Shown here: piece after piece, positions 1 through 5,533 of the stretch | Position numbering within the stretch: position 1 is the stretch's first letter | Layout of the letters: each line of letters begins with the position of its first letter | From: Ruminiclostridium sp. | GTDB taxonomy: Bacteria; Bacillota_A; Clostridia; Oscillospirales; Ruminococcaceae | Direction: 5' to 3' | DNA length: 7,035 nt | Assembly (NCBI GenBank): GCA_017550775.1 | Contig: JAFZOA010000410.1 | Span: forward strand, 1-7,035 | The notes under the pieces: model-generated | Databases searched by the model: none | Seen by the model: the letters and a program-made list of their open reading frames with translations, nothing else | What the model was told of the DNA's origin: nothing | Translations under genes and position numbers: made by a program

Positions 1-180
1 CACCGAGTCACCGGCTTTAAGCTTATAGTTTTTCGGTACCGCAATACCATTTACGGTACAGTCTCCGCTTTCTATGAGCTTAACCGCGAACGAACGGGTA
101 AGTTCTCCCTCAGAAGCGTCCGTAAGCGCCTTGTCTATGCGCTCACCCGACGATACGGCGGTAAATTCAAGCCTGTCCAT
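1..180 (-). CDS. RluA/RluD-family pseudouridine synthase, N-terminal S4 part (truncated by window edge)
   Basis: Only the first 60 codons are in the window; the frame is open to the left edge. They begin MDRLEFTAVSSGERIDKALT and continue to a KLIESGDCTVNGIAVPKNYK segment. This is the fold of an N-terminal S4 RNA-binding domain, with the typical 'R-ID/L-L', 'SR/TRS', 'I..G.V.VNG' and 'K....GD.V' pattern that opens RluA/RluD-type 23S rRNA pseudouridine synthases. The catalytic domain with its HRLD-type aspartate motif would lie outside, so the exact target uridines cannot be named. The ATG overlaps the last 14 bases of lspA, and a GGGGAAG stretch just upstream, inside lspA, can serve as ribosome binding site. 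An S4/RluD gene directly after lspA is a common Firmicutes arrangement (B. subtilis ylyB follows lspA), which supports the call. Another S4 protein is possible but less likely. Confidence 0.85.
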   Translation of the reverse strand, partial: MDRLEFTAVSSGERIDKALTDASEGELTRSFAVKLIESGDCTVNGIAVPKNYKLKAGDSV

Positions 181-760
181 TTTCTTCCCCGTCGGAGGGC
201 ACAGTTTCTGTGTTCACAGCCGCGTTCTCCGAAGCTTCATGCGCCTTTTTCGCCTTTTCTTCCTTTATCTCGTCCACAGCGAGCATAACTCCGAAGTATA
301 TCCCGCCGCACACCGCGCAGATATCGGCGAAGTTGAAGATCGCGAAGTTGATGATGCGCACGTCGATGAAGTCCACCACATAGCCGTTGAATATACGGTC
401 GATGAGATTTCCGAGACCGCCCCCGGCAAGCGCCGCGAGAGCTATGCAGATATCCGTCCGTCCGGAATTCATCTTCCCCGTGAACACCAGAAATGTCACG
501 CCGGCTATCAGTATCAGCGGTACCGCGATAAGAATGAGCCGCTGACCTTCCAGAAGGCTGAACGACATACCCGTGTTCTCGCAGTAGGTGAAGTTGAGCC
601 ATTCGGTCTCGCCGATCTTTATGAGCGGGATCGTGCCCTTCGGCTTTATAAACTCCACGGTAAGGTATTTCGTAAGCTGATCTACCGCCGCCAGGACGAC
701 GACCAGCGCAATATACATTATTCTCAGTATAACCGGTCTGTTTTTCAAAACTTTCTCCAT
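167..760 (-). CDS. lspA: Lipoprotein signal peptidase (signal peptidase II)
   Basis: This membrane aspartic protease cleaves the signal peptide of diacylglyceryl-prolipoproteins. From the ATG at 760 it has 197 residues. There are four hydrophobic segments: about 11-31 (ending in the conserved DQLTKYL), 76-94, 104-117 and about 144-163. The family boxes are present: FTYCENTGMSFSLL, GNLIDRIFNGYVVDFID and FNFADICAVCGG. The catalytic aspartates are D130 (VVDF) and D146 (FADI). After the last membrane helix comes an unusual hydrophilic tail of about 30 residues rich in Glu, Ala and Asn. The start is uncertain: an in-frame GTG at 790, ATGs at 781, 760 and 718 are all possible, and none has a strong Shine-Dalgarno sequence. 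I chose 760 because it gives a short basic N-terminus (EKVLKNR) before helix 1. It follows divIVA after a gap of about 80 bp and overlaps the rluD-like gene by 14 bp. Confidence 0.93.
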   Translation of the reverse strand: MEKVLKNRPVILRIMYIALVVVLAAVDQLTKYLTVEFIKPKGTIPLIKIGETEWLNFTYCENTGMSFSLLEGQRLILIAVPLILIAGVTFLVFTGKMNSGRTDICIALAALAGGGLGNLIDRIFNGYVVDFIDVRIINFAIFNFADICAVCGGIYFGVMLAVDEIKEEKAKKAHEASENAAVNTETVPSDGEENGQA

Positions 761-842
761 ATACACGCAAGAGCCATACATTTTATGCACGGCTCTGCAG
801 TTTTATTGTGTACGAAGCCCTGCGACCGATGATCGCACCGGG

Positions 843-1862
843 TCATCTTCTTTTCTTCTTGTGACGATTGTTGTTATTGTTGCCGTTGTTCGAGCCGAAT
901 TCAAGCTTATCGAACTTTGAATTGCCGCCGTTTACTCTGTTCGGCTTGCTCTTGAGGAAATCGGGCGTGTCGTCATCGTCATCGTCGGACTCGGTGTCGG
1001 TACCGAAGGCGTTGTCAACGGTGAAATCTCCGCCGGCGGAGAAGTCCTCCGCTGTAAGCTCCGAAGACTCTTCCTCCGCATTCTCAGAGGTCTCTTCCGC
1101 CGGGGCATCGGTTTCTTCGTAGGACTCGACTATTCTGATATCCTCATCTGTCTCTTCGGGGTCTGCCGCGACAGCCTCGATCTTATACGGCTCTGTCTCG
1201 GGGATGATCGGAGACTGATCTCCCTGCTGAGCTGCTATGAGCTCACGGAGAGTATTGCTTGTATAGTCATTCGTAGTTTCAACAACGAACTCGTTGAAGC
1301 ACTGCTCGGGTATCTTCTTGATGAACTCGATGTGGTTGTTGTACTCCATTATGATGCGGGTGCGGAAATCCTCGCACTCACGCTTTGTACGGGCAAGAGC
1401 TTCCTTGTCGAGCTCGGTCTGTATCTCCATTTTCGCGTGGATATCGTCCGCAGCCTTCTGTGCCTCACCCTCGATACGTTGCTTCTCCGCGAGCGCGTCC
1501 TCGATTATCTTCTCACCCTCGGCTTTTCTGCCTGCAACGTACTGATCCGCATCGGTCATCATCTCGTCGCGCTTGTTCTCGGCTTCCTGGATGATGTTTG
1601 CGGCCTTCTCCTTCGACTCCGCGATTATCGCGTTACCTGTCTTCTGAGCACCGAGAATAGCGTCTTTGAGCGCTTCCTCGTCCTCGCGGTATTCCCTGAT
1701 CTTATCGGCGCAGACCTGAAGCTTCTTTTCGAGATCGTCATTCTCCTTTCTGAGCTGTGACATCTCGCGTGCGATATCCGAAAGGAATTCTTCTACCTCT
1801 TCCTTCTTATATCCTCTCATCGCCTCAGTAAAGTTTCTTTCCATGATGCTGTTGGAATCCAT
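843..1862 (-). CDS. divIVA: DivIVA-family cell division/polarity coiled-coil protein with long acidic tail
   Basis: DivIVA proteins bind curved membrane at septa and poles and recruit division or cell-wall factors. The 339-residue product begins MDSNSIMERNFTEAMRGYKK and continues EEVEEFLSDI, the typical N-terminal lipid-binding module (B. subtilis: FRGYDEDEVNEFL). The membrane-inserting Phe of B. subtilis (F17) is replaced by Met15, while the following Arg is kept. Residues about 33-175 are charged and heptad-like (AESKEKAANIIQEAENKRDE and similar), a long parallel coiled coil. Residues about 213-300 are acidic and low in complexity, ending in six consecutive Asp. The last 30 residues contain an Asn-rich run followed by basic RHKKKRR. 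At 339 residues it is much longer than B. subtilis DivIVA (about 164). The ATG at 1862 has a GGAGG five bases upstream. Its position after sepF and ylmH is the classical Gram-positive division-cluster order. Confidence 0.93.
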   Translation of the reverse strand: MDSNSIMERNFTEAMRGYKKEEVEEFLSDIAREMSQLRKENDDLEKKLQVCADKIREYREDEEALKDAILGAQKTGNAIIAESKEKAANIIQEAENKRDEMMTDADQYVAGRKAEGEKIIEDALAEKQRIEGEAQKAADDIHAKMEIQTELDKEALARTKRECEDFRTRIIMEYNNHIEFIKKIPEQCFNEFVVETTNDYTSNTLRELIAAQQGDQSPIIPETEPYKIEAVAADPEETDEDIRIVESYEETDAPAEETSENAEEESSELTAEDFSAGGDFTVDNAFGTDTESDDDDDDTPDFLKSKPNRVNGGNSKFDKLEFGSNNGNNNNNRHKKKRR

Positions 1863-1867
1863 TAAAT

Positions 1868-1872
1868 CCTCC
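1868..1872 (-). promoter_or_regulatory. Shine-Dalgarno sequence of divIVA
   Basis: The minus strand reads GGAGG, then five bases (ATTTAAT context), then the ATG at 1860-1862. It fixes the divIVA start. The 42-bp gap to ylmH contains nothing else I can identify. Confidence 0.85.
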
Positions 1873-1904
1873 GTTCTACGCAGTCAGACCTCGGTATGAA
1901 AGCG

Positions 1905-2690
1905 TCACAAATACTTTTTTAATCCTAATCTTATTCTTCCCTTTTTTGTAGTCTCCGGCTCTCCGGAAACAACATATTTCCCGTATCCTCTCAATGTGAG
2001 GATATCTCCGCCGGAAATGTTCCTGCTAATATTGCAGCATTCGGCATAGTTCAGCATGAAGCTCCCGGCGCGTATGAACTCCGCCGTCTTCTCTCTCGAC
2101 ATACCCGTAATGCCGCTCACGATGCAATCTGCGCGCACCGATGCCGCCGTTACGGTGATGTCCTCATACCGCACCGGCTTTATGATCTCTTCGCTGTTCT
2201 CCGGAAGCCCGTCCGACACCGACACACCGATACGCCCGACCGTCGTTATGCAGTCGGTTATCATATCCCGGGCGGTCTTTGTGCAGAACACCACTGCCGC
2301 GCCCTCGCCGATGAAGATGTCCCCCACGGTCTCGCGCTTTATCCCGAGCGCCATGAACGCGCCGAGCAGGTCGCGGTGACCGGGCTTGTCCGCCTTGCGG
2401 AAGGTGAGCGTGACCGGAAAGACATGAAAGCCGCCGGTATCGGGGTGTTCGGGATCATAGCCGTCATACCCGCCGCTTTCGGACACTTTAAGTATCCTTC
2501 GCACGCAGACATCGGAACCGCCCCAGAACGCAAAGCTCACATCTCCCCGCCTCGACAGCAGACGCTGTGCTTCGTACTGCTCCGCCTCATTGAGAAACGC
2601 GGAACAGACGGGCTGATGCCGTTTCTGCGCGAGTGAGCACATATCCTCTATCCTCGCGGCCAAAGCTTCCTTTGACAGCTCGTCCTTCAT
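1905..2690 (-). CDS. ylmH: YlmH-family S4-domain RNA-binding protein
   Basis: The product has 261 residues. The central block HRDLLGAFMALGIKRETVGD (residues 105-124) followed by IFIGEG is the hallmark of the YlmH family. A C-terminal S4 RNA-binding domain lies at about 179-242 (VTAASVRADCIVSGITGMSR ... GGDILTLRGYGKYVVSG). The end is basic (KKGRIRLGLKKYL), as expected for an RNA binder. In B. subtilis, YlmH is reported to bind stalled large ribosomal subunits with peptidyl-tRNA and to act in ribosome-associated quality control. That role is transferred here by family, not shown by this sequence. The ATG shares its A with the last base of the sepF stop codon (TGATG), and there is no clear ribosome binding site, so translation probably depends on reinitiation after sepF. 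The yggT gene often found between sepF and ylmH in Firmicutes is absent. Confidence 0.92.
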   Translation of the reverse strand: MKDELSKEALAARIEDMCSLAQKRHQPVCSAFLNEAEQYEAQRLLSRRGDVSFAFWGGSDVCVRRILKVSESGGYDGYDPEHPDTGGFHVFPVTLTFRKADKPGHRDLLGAFMALGIKRETVGDIFIGEGAAVVFCTKTARDMITDCITTVGRIGVSVSDGLPENSEEIIKPVRYEDITVTAASVRADCIVSGITGMSREKTAEFIRAGSFMLNYAECCNISRNISGGDILTLRGYGKYVVSGEPETTKKGRIRLGLKKYL

Positions 2691-3130
2691 CAGAAGTCTT
2701 CGACGTTGCCGAGATCCTCGATTATATCGCCCGAAATGTCAACATTCATGGGTACGATTATGTAGGTCGTGCCGGAGATGCGCTTAAGGTCTCCGTCCGC
2801 AGCGTAAGCCACACCGCCGAGGAAGTCGATAAGTCTGTTTGCGACCTCCTTGTTGGTCTTGTCGAGGTTGAGCACCACGGTCTTCTTGTTCTTGAAGTGG
2901 TCGGCGATAGCTGCCGCGTCACCGTATTTCTCGGGCTTGACAACTATTACCTGAAGGTGAGTGGTCGCGGGAATGCTCATCATCTTGCTGCTCTTGATAG
3001 GAGACTTGGGAGCCTCGTAATCGTCGAAGTTCAGCGCCGACGGCATCTCTCTCTCGTAATCCGCGTCGTTGTCGTACCCCTCATCGCTGTTCATGCCGGT
3101 GATCCTCTTGAATGAATCCATGAATCCCAT
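2690..3130 (-). CDS. sepF: Cell division protein SepF (FtsZ membrane anchor)
   Basis: SepF tethers FtsZ to the membrane and shapes the Z ring. From the ATG at 3130 the protein has 146 residues, typical for the family. The N-terminus MGFMDSFKRITGMNS is a short amphipathic helix that would insert in the membrane. An acidic linker follows (about 16-40). The SepF/DUF552 core lies at about 58-140: VIVVKPEKYGDAAAIADHFK, NKKTVVLNLDKTNKEVANRL, IDFLGGVAYAADGDLKRI, then IIVPMNVDISGD. The conserved G residues and the VDFL/IDFLxG motif are present. An in-frame ATG eight codons upstream (3154) lacks a ribosome binding site, whereas 3130 has AAAGGAGGA about eight bases before it, so the shorter start is preferred. 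The stop codon overlaps the ylmH start by one base, coupling their translation. It lies 48 bp after yggS. Confidence 0.95.
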   Translation of the reverse strand: MGFMDSFKRITGMNSDEGYDNDADYEREMPSALNFDDYEAPKSPIKSSKMMSIPATTHLQVIVVKPEKYGDAAAIADHFKNKKTVVLNLDKTNKEVANRLIDFLGGVAYAADGDLKRISGTTYIIVPMNVDISGDIIEDLGNVEDF

Positions 3131-3137
3131 TTCAAAA

Positions 3138-3146
3138 TCCTCCTTT
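3138..3146 (-). promoter_or_regulatory. Shine-Dalgarno sequence deciding the sepF start
   Basis: The minus strand reads AAAGGAGGA, a near-perfect anti-16S match, seven bases before the ATG at 3130. It lies downstream of the alternative ATG at 3154, and so argues against that longer start. Confidence 0.88.
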
Positions 3147-3178
3147 TCCCGCATCTGTCCGGCGGGGTGTTTTATATC

Positions 3179-3907
3179 TCATTTTGTATAGTTTCTGTAT
3201 CCGTAAAGCAGACTTCCTATCCTGACTATGTTCGAGCCGTGCATTATCGCGCTCTCATAGTCCCCGGACATTCCCATGGAAAGCGTGTCGACGAGGAACC
3301 GCCCGTCACCCGCCGTCTTTGACCGCAGGTCGGAGAAAAGCTTCTGCATCATGGCGAAATATCTGTCCGAGCTCCCGTCAACGTCCACCGGCGGTATCGC
3401 CATAAGTCCGCGAAGCCGTACATTATGCATTCCCGCCGTCCTGTACGCAAGCTCGTCGAGCTCCTCGGGGCGTATGCCGCTCTTGCTTTCCTCGCCGCCG
3501 ATATTGACCTCTATCAGTATATCCATTGTGAGCCCCTTGCCCGCGGCGCGGCGGTCGATCTCCGCGATGAGATGTTCGCTGTCGGCGGAGTGTATCATGC
3601 TCACCTTGTCAATGATGTACTTGACCTTGTTTGTCTGGAGCCCGCCGATGAAATGCACCTCAGGGCTGCCCTCGTACCGGTCTCTCTTGTCGAGGAACTC
3701 CTGAACGCGGTTCTCGCCGAGCAGCGTTACCCCCTGCTTCACCGAGAAGCTCACGATCTCGGGTGCCACCGTCTTAGTCACGCCCATGAGCCGGACGGTA
3801 TCTGTCCTTCCCGCTCTGAGCTTTGCATTTTCAATGTTCTCGTTTATGCGTCTGATGTTATCCGCGACGACGGAAAATCCGGAGTTATCCGATGATCCTT
3901 CCTTCAT
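3179..3907 (-). CDS. YggS/PLPBP-family pyridoxal phosphate homeostasis protein
   Basis: This is a single-domain PLP-binding TIM-barrel protein without a known catalytic reaction; the family buffers PLP and affects B6 and amino-acid homeostasis. The 242-residue product has the family order: NIRRINENIENAKLRAGR near the N-terminus, the PLP Schiff-base lysine in LMGVTKT (K45), LLGENRVQEFLDK, VHFIGGLQTNKVKYI (usually HFIGHLQxNK; Gly replaces His here), ILIEVNIGGEESKSGI, LRGLMAIPP, and the phosphate-binding end LSMGMSGDYESAIMHGSNIVRIG. The start at 3907 has GGAAGG about seven bases upstream; a TTG at 3928 is an alternative without such support. The first 23 bases overlap the end of the HlyD-like gene, so the two are translationally linked. 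A yggS homologue just before sepF is a widely conserved Gram-positive arrangement (B. subtilis ylmE), which supports the identification. Confidence 0.94.
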   Translation of the reverse strand: MKEGSSDNSGFSVVADNIRRINENIENAKLRAGRTDTVRLMGVTKTVAPEIVSFSVKQGVTLLGENRVQEFLDKRDRYEGSPEVHFIGGLQTNKVKYIIDKVSMIHSADSEHLIAEIDRRAAGKGLTMDILIEVNIGGEESKSGIRPEELDELAYRTAGMHNVRLRGLMAIPPVDVDGSSDRYFAMMQKLFSDLRSKTAGDGRFLVDTLSMGMSGDYESAIMHGSNIVRIGSLLYGYRNYTK

Positions 3908-5126
3908 GCAGATCCCTTCCTTCCACAATTATGTTGTCATAGAGCGACAGGTATCCCTCCTCGCCGGAGGTGTCCGCCACAAGCGTGTAGTCCTCCTTTG
4001 AAAGGATCTGGCGCACCTTCCGGAACTTCGCGACGATGCCGTCCTGCACATAAACGCCGATGGAGCCGTCTTCATCGCTCATTCTGAGCGCCGAGTTCGG
4101 GATGTTGATGCCGCTGTAGTCTTCGAGCAGCAGTCTTGCCTGGGTCACTCTTGTGTCTATGAAGTTTGCAAGGAACATATCGCACTTGAACACGGCGATG
4201 CTGCGTCCGTCCTCAAGCCGCCGGAGGCTTACGATATCCGCCTTTACGTTCTGATTGGAGGAACCTATGCGGAGCGTTACCTGCGCGCCCTCAAAGACCG
4301 TGCCGAGCCTTACGGTATCGAGTATAGCCGCCATGTACCATGTATAGTCGCTCACGAGCTTGCCGATAACGCCTGTGGGGTTCTCGGTACGCGGCTCGGC
4401 GGAGACTATACGCTCTATCTCTTCGGCGGTGAGTTCAAAGACCGTCTCGCTGTTGAGCTTGTCCTCATAACCGTCGACCTTGCTTATGAAATATCCTGTT
4501 TCGGGAATGATTATATCGTAGGGGTTTGATGTTATCTGAGCGTTGAGCGCGGCGATCCTGTCGTCGATCTCCATGATCTTGTCCATGTAGGAGACCTCCG
4601 AGCCCTTGACTATCTCGCGCTTGCTCTGCAGATTGAGGATATCGCTTTTAAGTGAGGAAGCGGCGGTGTAGTTCTCGTCGTAAAGGTACTCCATGAGCTG
4701 TGCGTGCTTTTCGCCGATCTGGTTGGAGAAGGACTCAAGCTGGGAGGTATCCGCCCCGACAAGAGCCTGCGCATCAACAAGGACGCTGCGCTGTGCTTCA
4801 AGCTCGGCTATCTGCTGACGCAGGGCGATATCGCTGCGGTTCTTGTAGACCTCCGCAATGACCGCGTTCTTGCCGATCTTTGAGCCGTCGGTGTGGGTAT
4901 AGCTTATTATGCCGGCGACGTTGTAGGAGACGAGCTTTTCGTCCCTCACATAAATACCCTTGAAGCCGATAGACTCGGTCGCGGTATAGAGCGTCGCCAC
5001 CTCGGTCTTTACCGAAGTGCCGAAGAAGATCGACACCTGGCTTATGACCATGACGAGAAAAAACGCACCGATAACGAACCAGATGATGCGGGTCGTAAAG
5101 GCGCGCCGCTTGTCAAATTCCTCCAT
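3885..5126 (-). CDS. HlyD-like single-pass membrane protein (adaptor/membrane-fusion fold), partner unknown
   Basis: The 413-residue product has a short charged cytoplasmic N-terminus (EEFDKRRAFTTR), one strong transmembrane helix at about 13-36, and a long extracytoplasmic part. Residues about 55-94 (GIYVRDEKLVSYNVAGIISY, then TDGSKIGKNAVIAEVYKN) look like the first half of a barrel-sandwich/lipoyl-like domain. About 96-200 is a helical coiled-coil hairpin rich in Leu, Gln and Glu. About 205-222 (IIPETGYFISKVDGYED) returns as the second lipoyl half. A beta-barrel region follows, including ALRMSDEDGSIGVYVQDGIV. This order is that of HlyD/membrane-fusion adaptors. No ABC transporter, TolC-like protein or substrate gene is nearby. 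Instead it sits between hfq and yggS in a division gene cluster, so a role at the envelope or septum is possible (inference). Its ATG directly follows the hfq stop codon (TAAATG), and its end overlaps yggS. Confidence 0.8.
   Translation of the reverse strand: MEEFDKRRAFTTRIIWFVIGAFFLVMVISQVSIFFGTSVKTEVATLYTATESIGFKGIYVRDEKLVSYNVAGIISYTHTDGSKIGKNAVIAEVYKNRSDIALRQQIAELEAQRSVLVDAQALVGADTSQLESFSNQIGEKHAQLMEYLYDENYTAASSLKSDILNLQSKREIVKGSEVSYMDKIMEIDDRIAALNAQITSNPYDIIIPETGYFISKVDGYEDKLNSETVFELTAEEIERIVSAEPRTENPTGVIGKLVSDYTWYMAAILDTVRLGTVFEGAQVTLRIGSSNQNVKADIVSLRRLEDGRSIAVFKCDMFLANFIDTRVTQARLLLEDYSGINIPNSALRMSDEDGSIGVYVQDGIVAKFRKVRQILSKEDYTLVADTSGEEGYLSLYDNIIVEGRDLHEGRIIG
3914..3922 (-). promoter_or_regulatory. 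Shine-Dalgarno sequence deciding the yggS-type gene start
   Basis: The minus strand reads AAGGAAGGG six bases before the ATG at 3907, inside the coding end of the HlyD-like gene. It favours this ATG over the in-frame TTG at 3928. Confidence 0.75.
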
Positions 5127-5387
5127 TTAGCCCTGATCTGCGCCCTCCGAAGCGTCCTTCTCGAATGCGTCGAGGAGCGAGATAGGTCTGAGAGGAGTGA
5201 TAGTTGAGATCGCGTGCTTGTAGATAAGATTCTGCTTGCCGTCGGTATCGAGGATCACAGTATAGTTGTCAAAGCCCTTGACAATGCCCTTGAACTGAAA
5301 GCCGTTAGTAATATAGATAGTAACGGGAATCCTGTCTTTTCTTGATTGATTGAGAAAAACGTCCTGAAGATTGAGTTCTTTTGCCAT
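5127..5387 (-). CDS. hfq: RNA chaperone Hfq
   Basis: Hfq is a hexameric Sm-like RNA chaperone that binds small RNAs and mRNAs. From the ATG at 5387 the protein has 86 residues. Q8 lies in NLQDVFLNQ. The Sm1 motif spans about 22-46 ([20 protein letters not shown] then YTVIL), and the Sm2 motif is [11 protein letters not shown] at 53-63, with the K57-H58 pair of the U-binding proximal face. The rim segment reads RKDR (16-19), keeping basic residues at positions equivalent to E. coli R16, R17 and R19. The C-terminal tail is short and acidic ([12 protein letters not shown]), unlike the long E. coli tail. An open frame continues 35 codons upstream, but the GGAGGG four bases before 5387 and the Hfq N-terminus MAKELNLQD set the start. 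It follows miaA, as in many bacteria, and is preceded by its own likely promoter. Confidence 0.96.
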   Translation of the reverse strand: MAKELNLQDVFLNQSRKDRIPVTIYITNGFQFKGIVKGFDNYTVILDTDGKQNLIYKHAISTITPLRPISLLDAFEKDASEGADQG

Positions 5388-5511
5388 ATAACCCTCCGAA
5401 GCTCTTGCGAGCCGTATGCTGTCCGACGGGCGGACCGCAGTATCCTGAATTTGTCTGTCGGTAAAGAACAGGGCATCGGGACAAGACCGCATACTCTATC
5501 ACAATACCATA
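5388..5511 (-). promoter_or_regulatory. hfq 5' leader with two potential hairpins
   Basis: If transcription starts near 5511, the hfq mRNA has a leader of about 124 nt. Two inverted repeats lie close to the ribosome binding site. At 5417-5439 a TGC-G-GTCCG stem pairs with CGGAC-A-GCA around a five-base loop (eight pairs, one mismatch). At 5401-5412 the RNA reads GCUC-GCAA-GAGC, a four-pair stem closed by a GNRA-type tetraloop, ending three bases before GGAGGG. The repeats are seen directly; folding and any regulatory role are inference. Confidence 0.4.
5392..5397 (-). promoter_or_regulatory. Shine-Dalgarno sequence deciding the hfq start
   Basis: The minus strand reads GGAGGG, four bases before the ATG at 5387. 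It discards the longer open frame that begins at 5492 and would overlap the leader. Confidence 0.85.
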
Positions 5512-5520
5512 ATGGTTATT
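5503..5520 (+). repeat. Imperfect palindrome overlapping the hfq promoter start region
   Basis: The sequence AATACCATAATGGTTATT contains the arms ACCAT and ATGGT around one central base (5506-5516), extended outward by AAT/ATT with one extra base. It overlaps the downstream edge of the -10 box and the predicted transcription start, a position where a repressor site would act. Whether it binds anything is unknown, and in such AT-rich DNA a short palindrome can occur by chance. Confidence 0.35.
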
Positions 5521-5526
5521 ATAACA
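5518..5526 (-). promoter_or_regulatory. Probable sigma-A promoter of hfq (extended -10)
   Basis: On the minus strand just past the miaA stop the sequence reads TGTTATAAT, a perfect TATAAT with the TGn extension. No good -35 hexamer is found 16-18 bases upstream (TAGCTT at 17), but extended -10 promoters tolerate this, and the upstream 3' end of miaA is A/T-tract rich. The predicted start is near 5511. This would let hfq and the downstream division genes be transcribed apart from mutL-miaA. Confidence 0.6.
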
Positions 5527-5533
5527 TACTTTT

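Noticed and set aside
74..832. Long plus-strand open frame of 252 codons opposite lspA and the rluD-like start
   Set aside because: It is the antisense shadow of lspA, whose membrane helices and catalytic aspartates are unmistakable. Its own protein is rich in Arg/His/Tyr without family motifs, and it lacks a ribosome binding site.
799..842. Terminator between divIVA and lspA (GCGA...TCGC inverted repeat)
   Set aside because: Only a four-pair stem with a large loop and no T-run.
3425..3895. Plus-strand open frame of 156 codons opposite the yggS-type gene
   Set aside because: Complementary shadow of a gene with full PLP-binding motifs; no plausible start context or recognisable domain.
5388..5492. 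35-codon N-terminal extension of Hfq
   Set aside because: The extension lacks a ribosome binding site, covers the leader hairpins and is not found in the family; the ATG at 5387 has GGAGGG and the canonical Hfq N-terminus.
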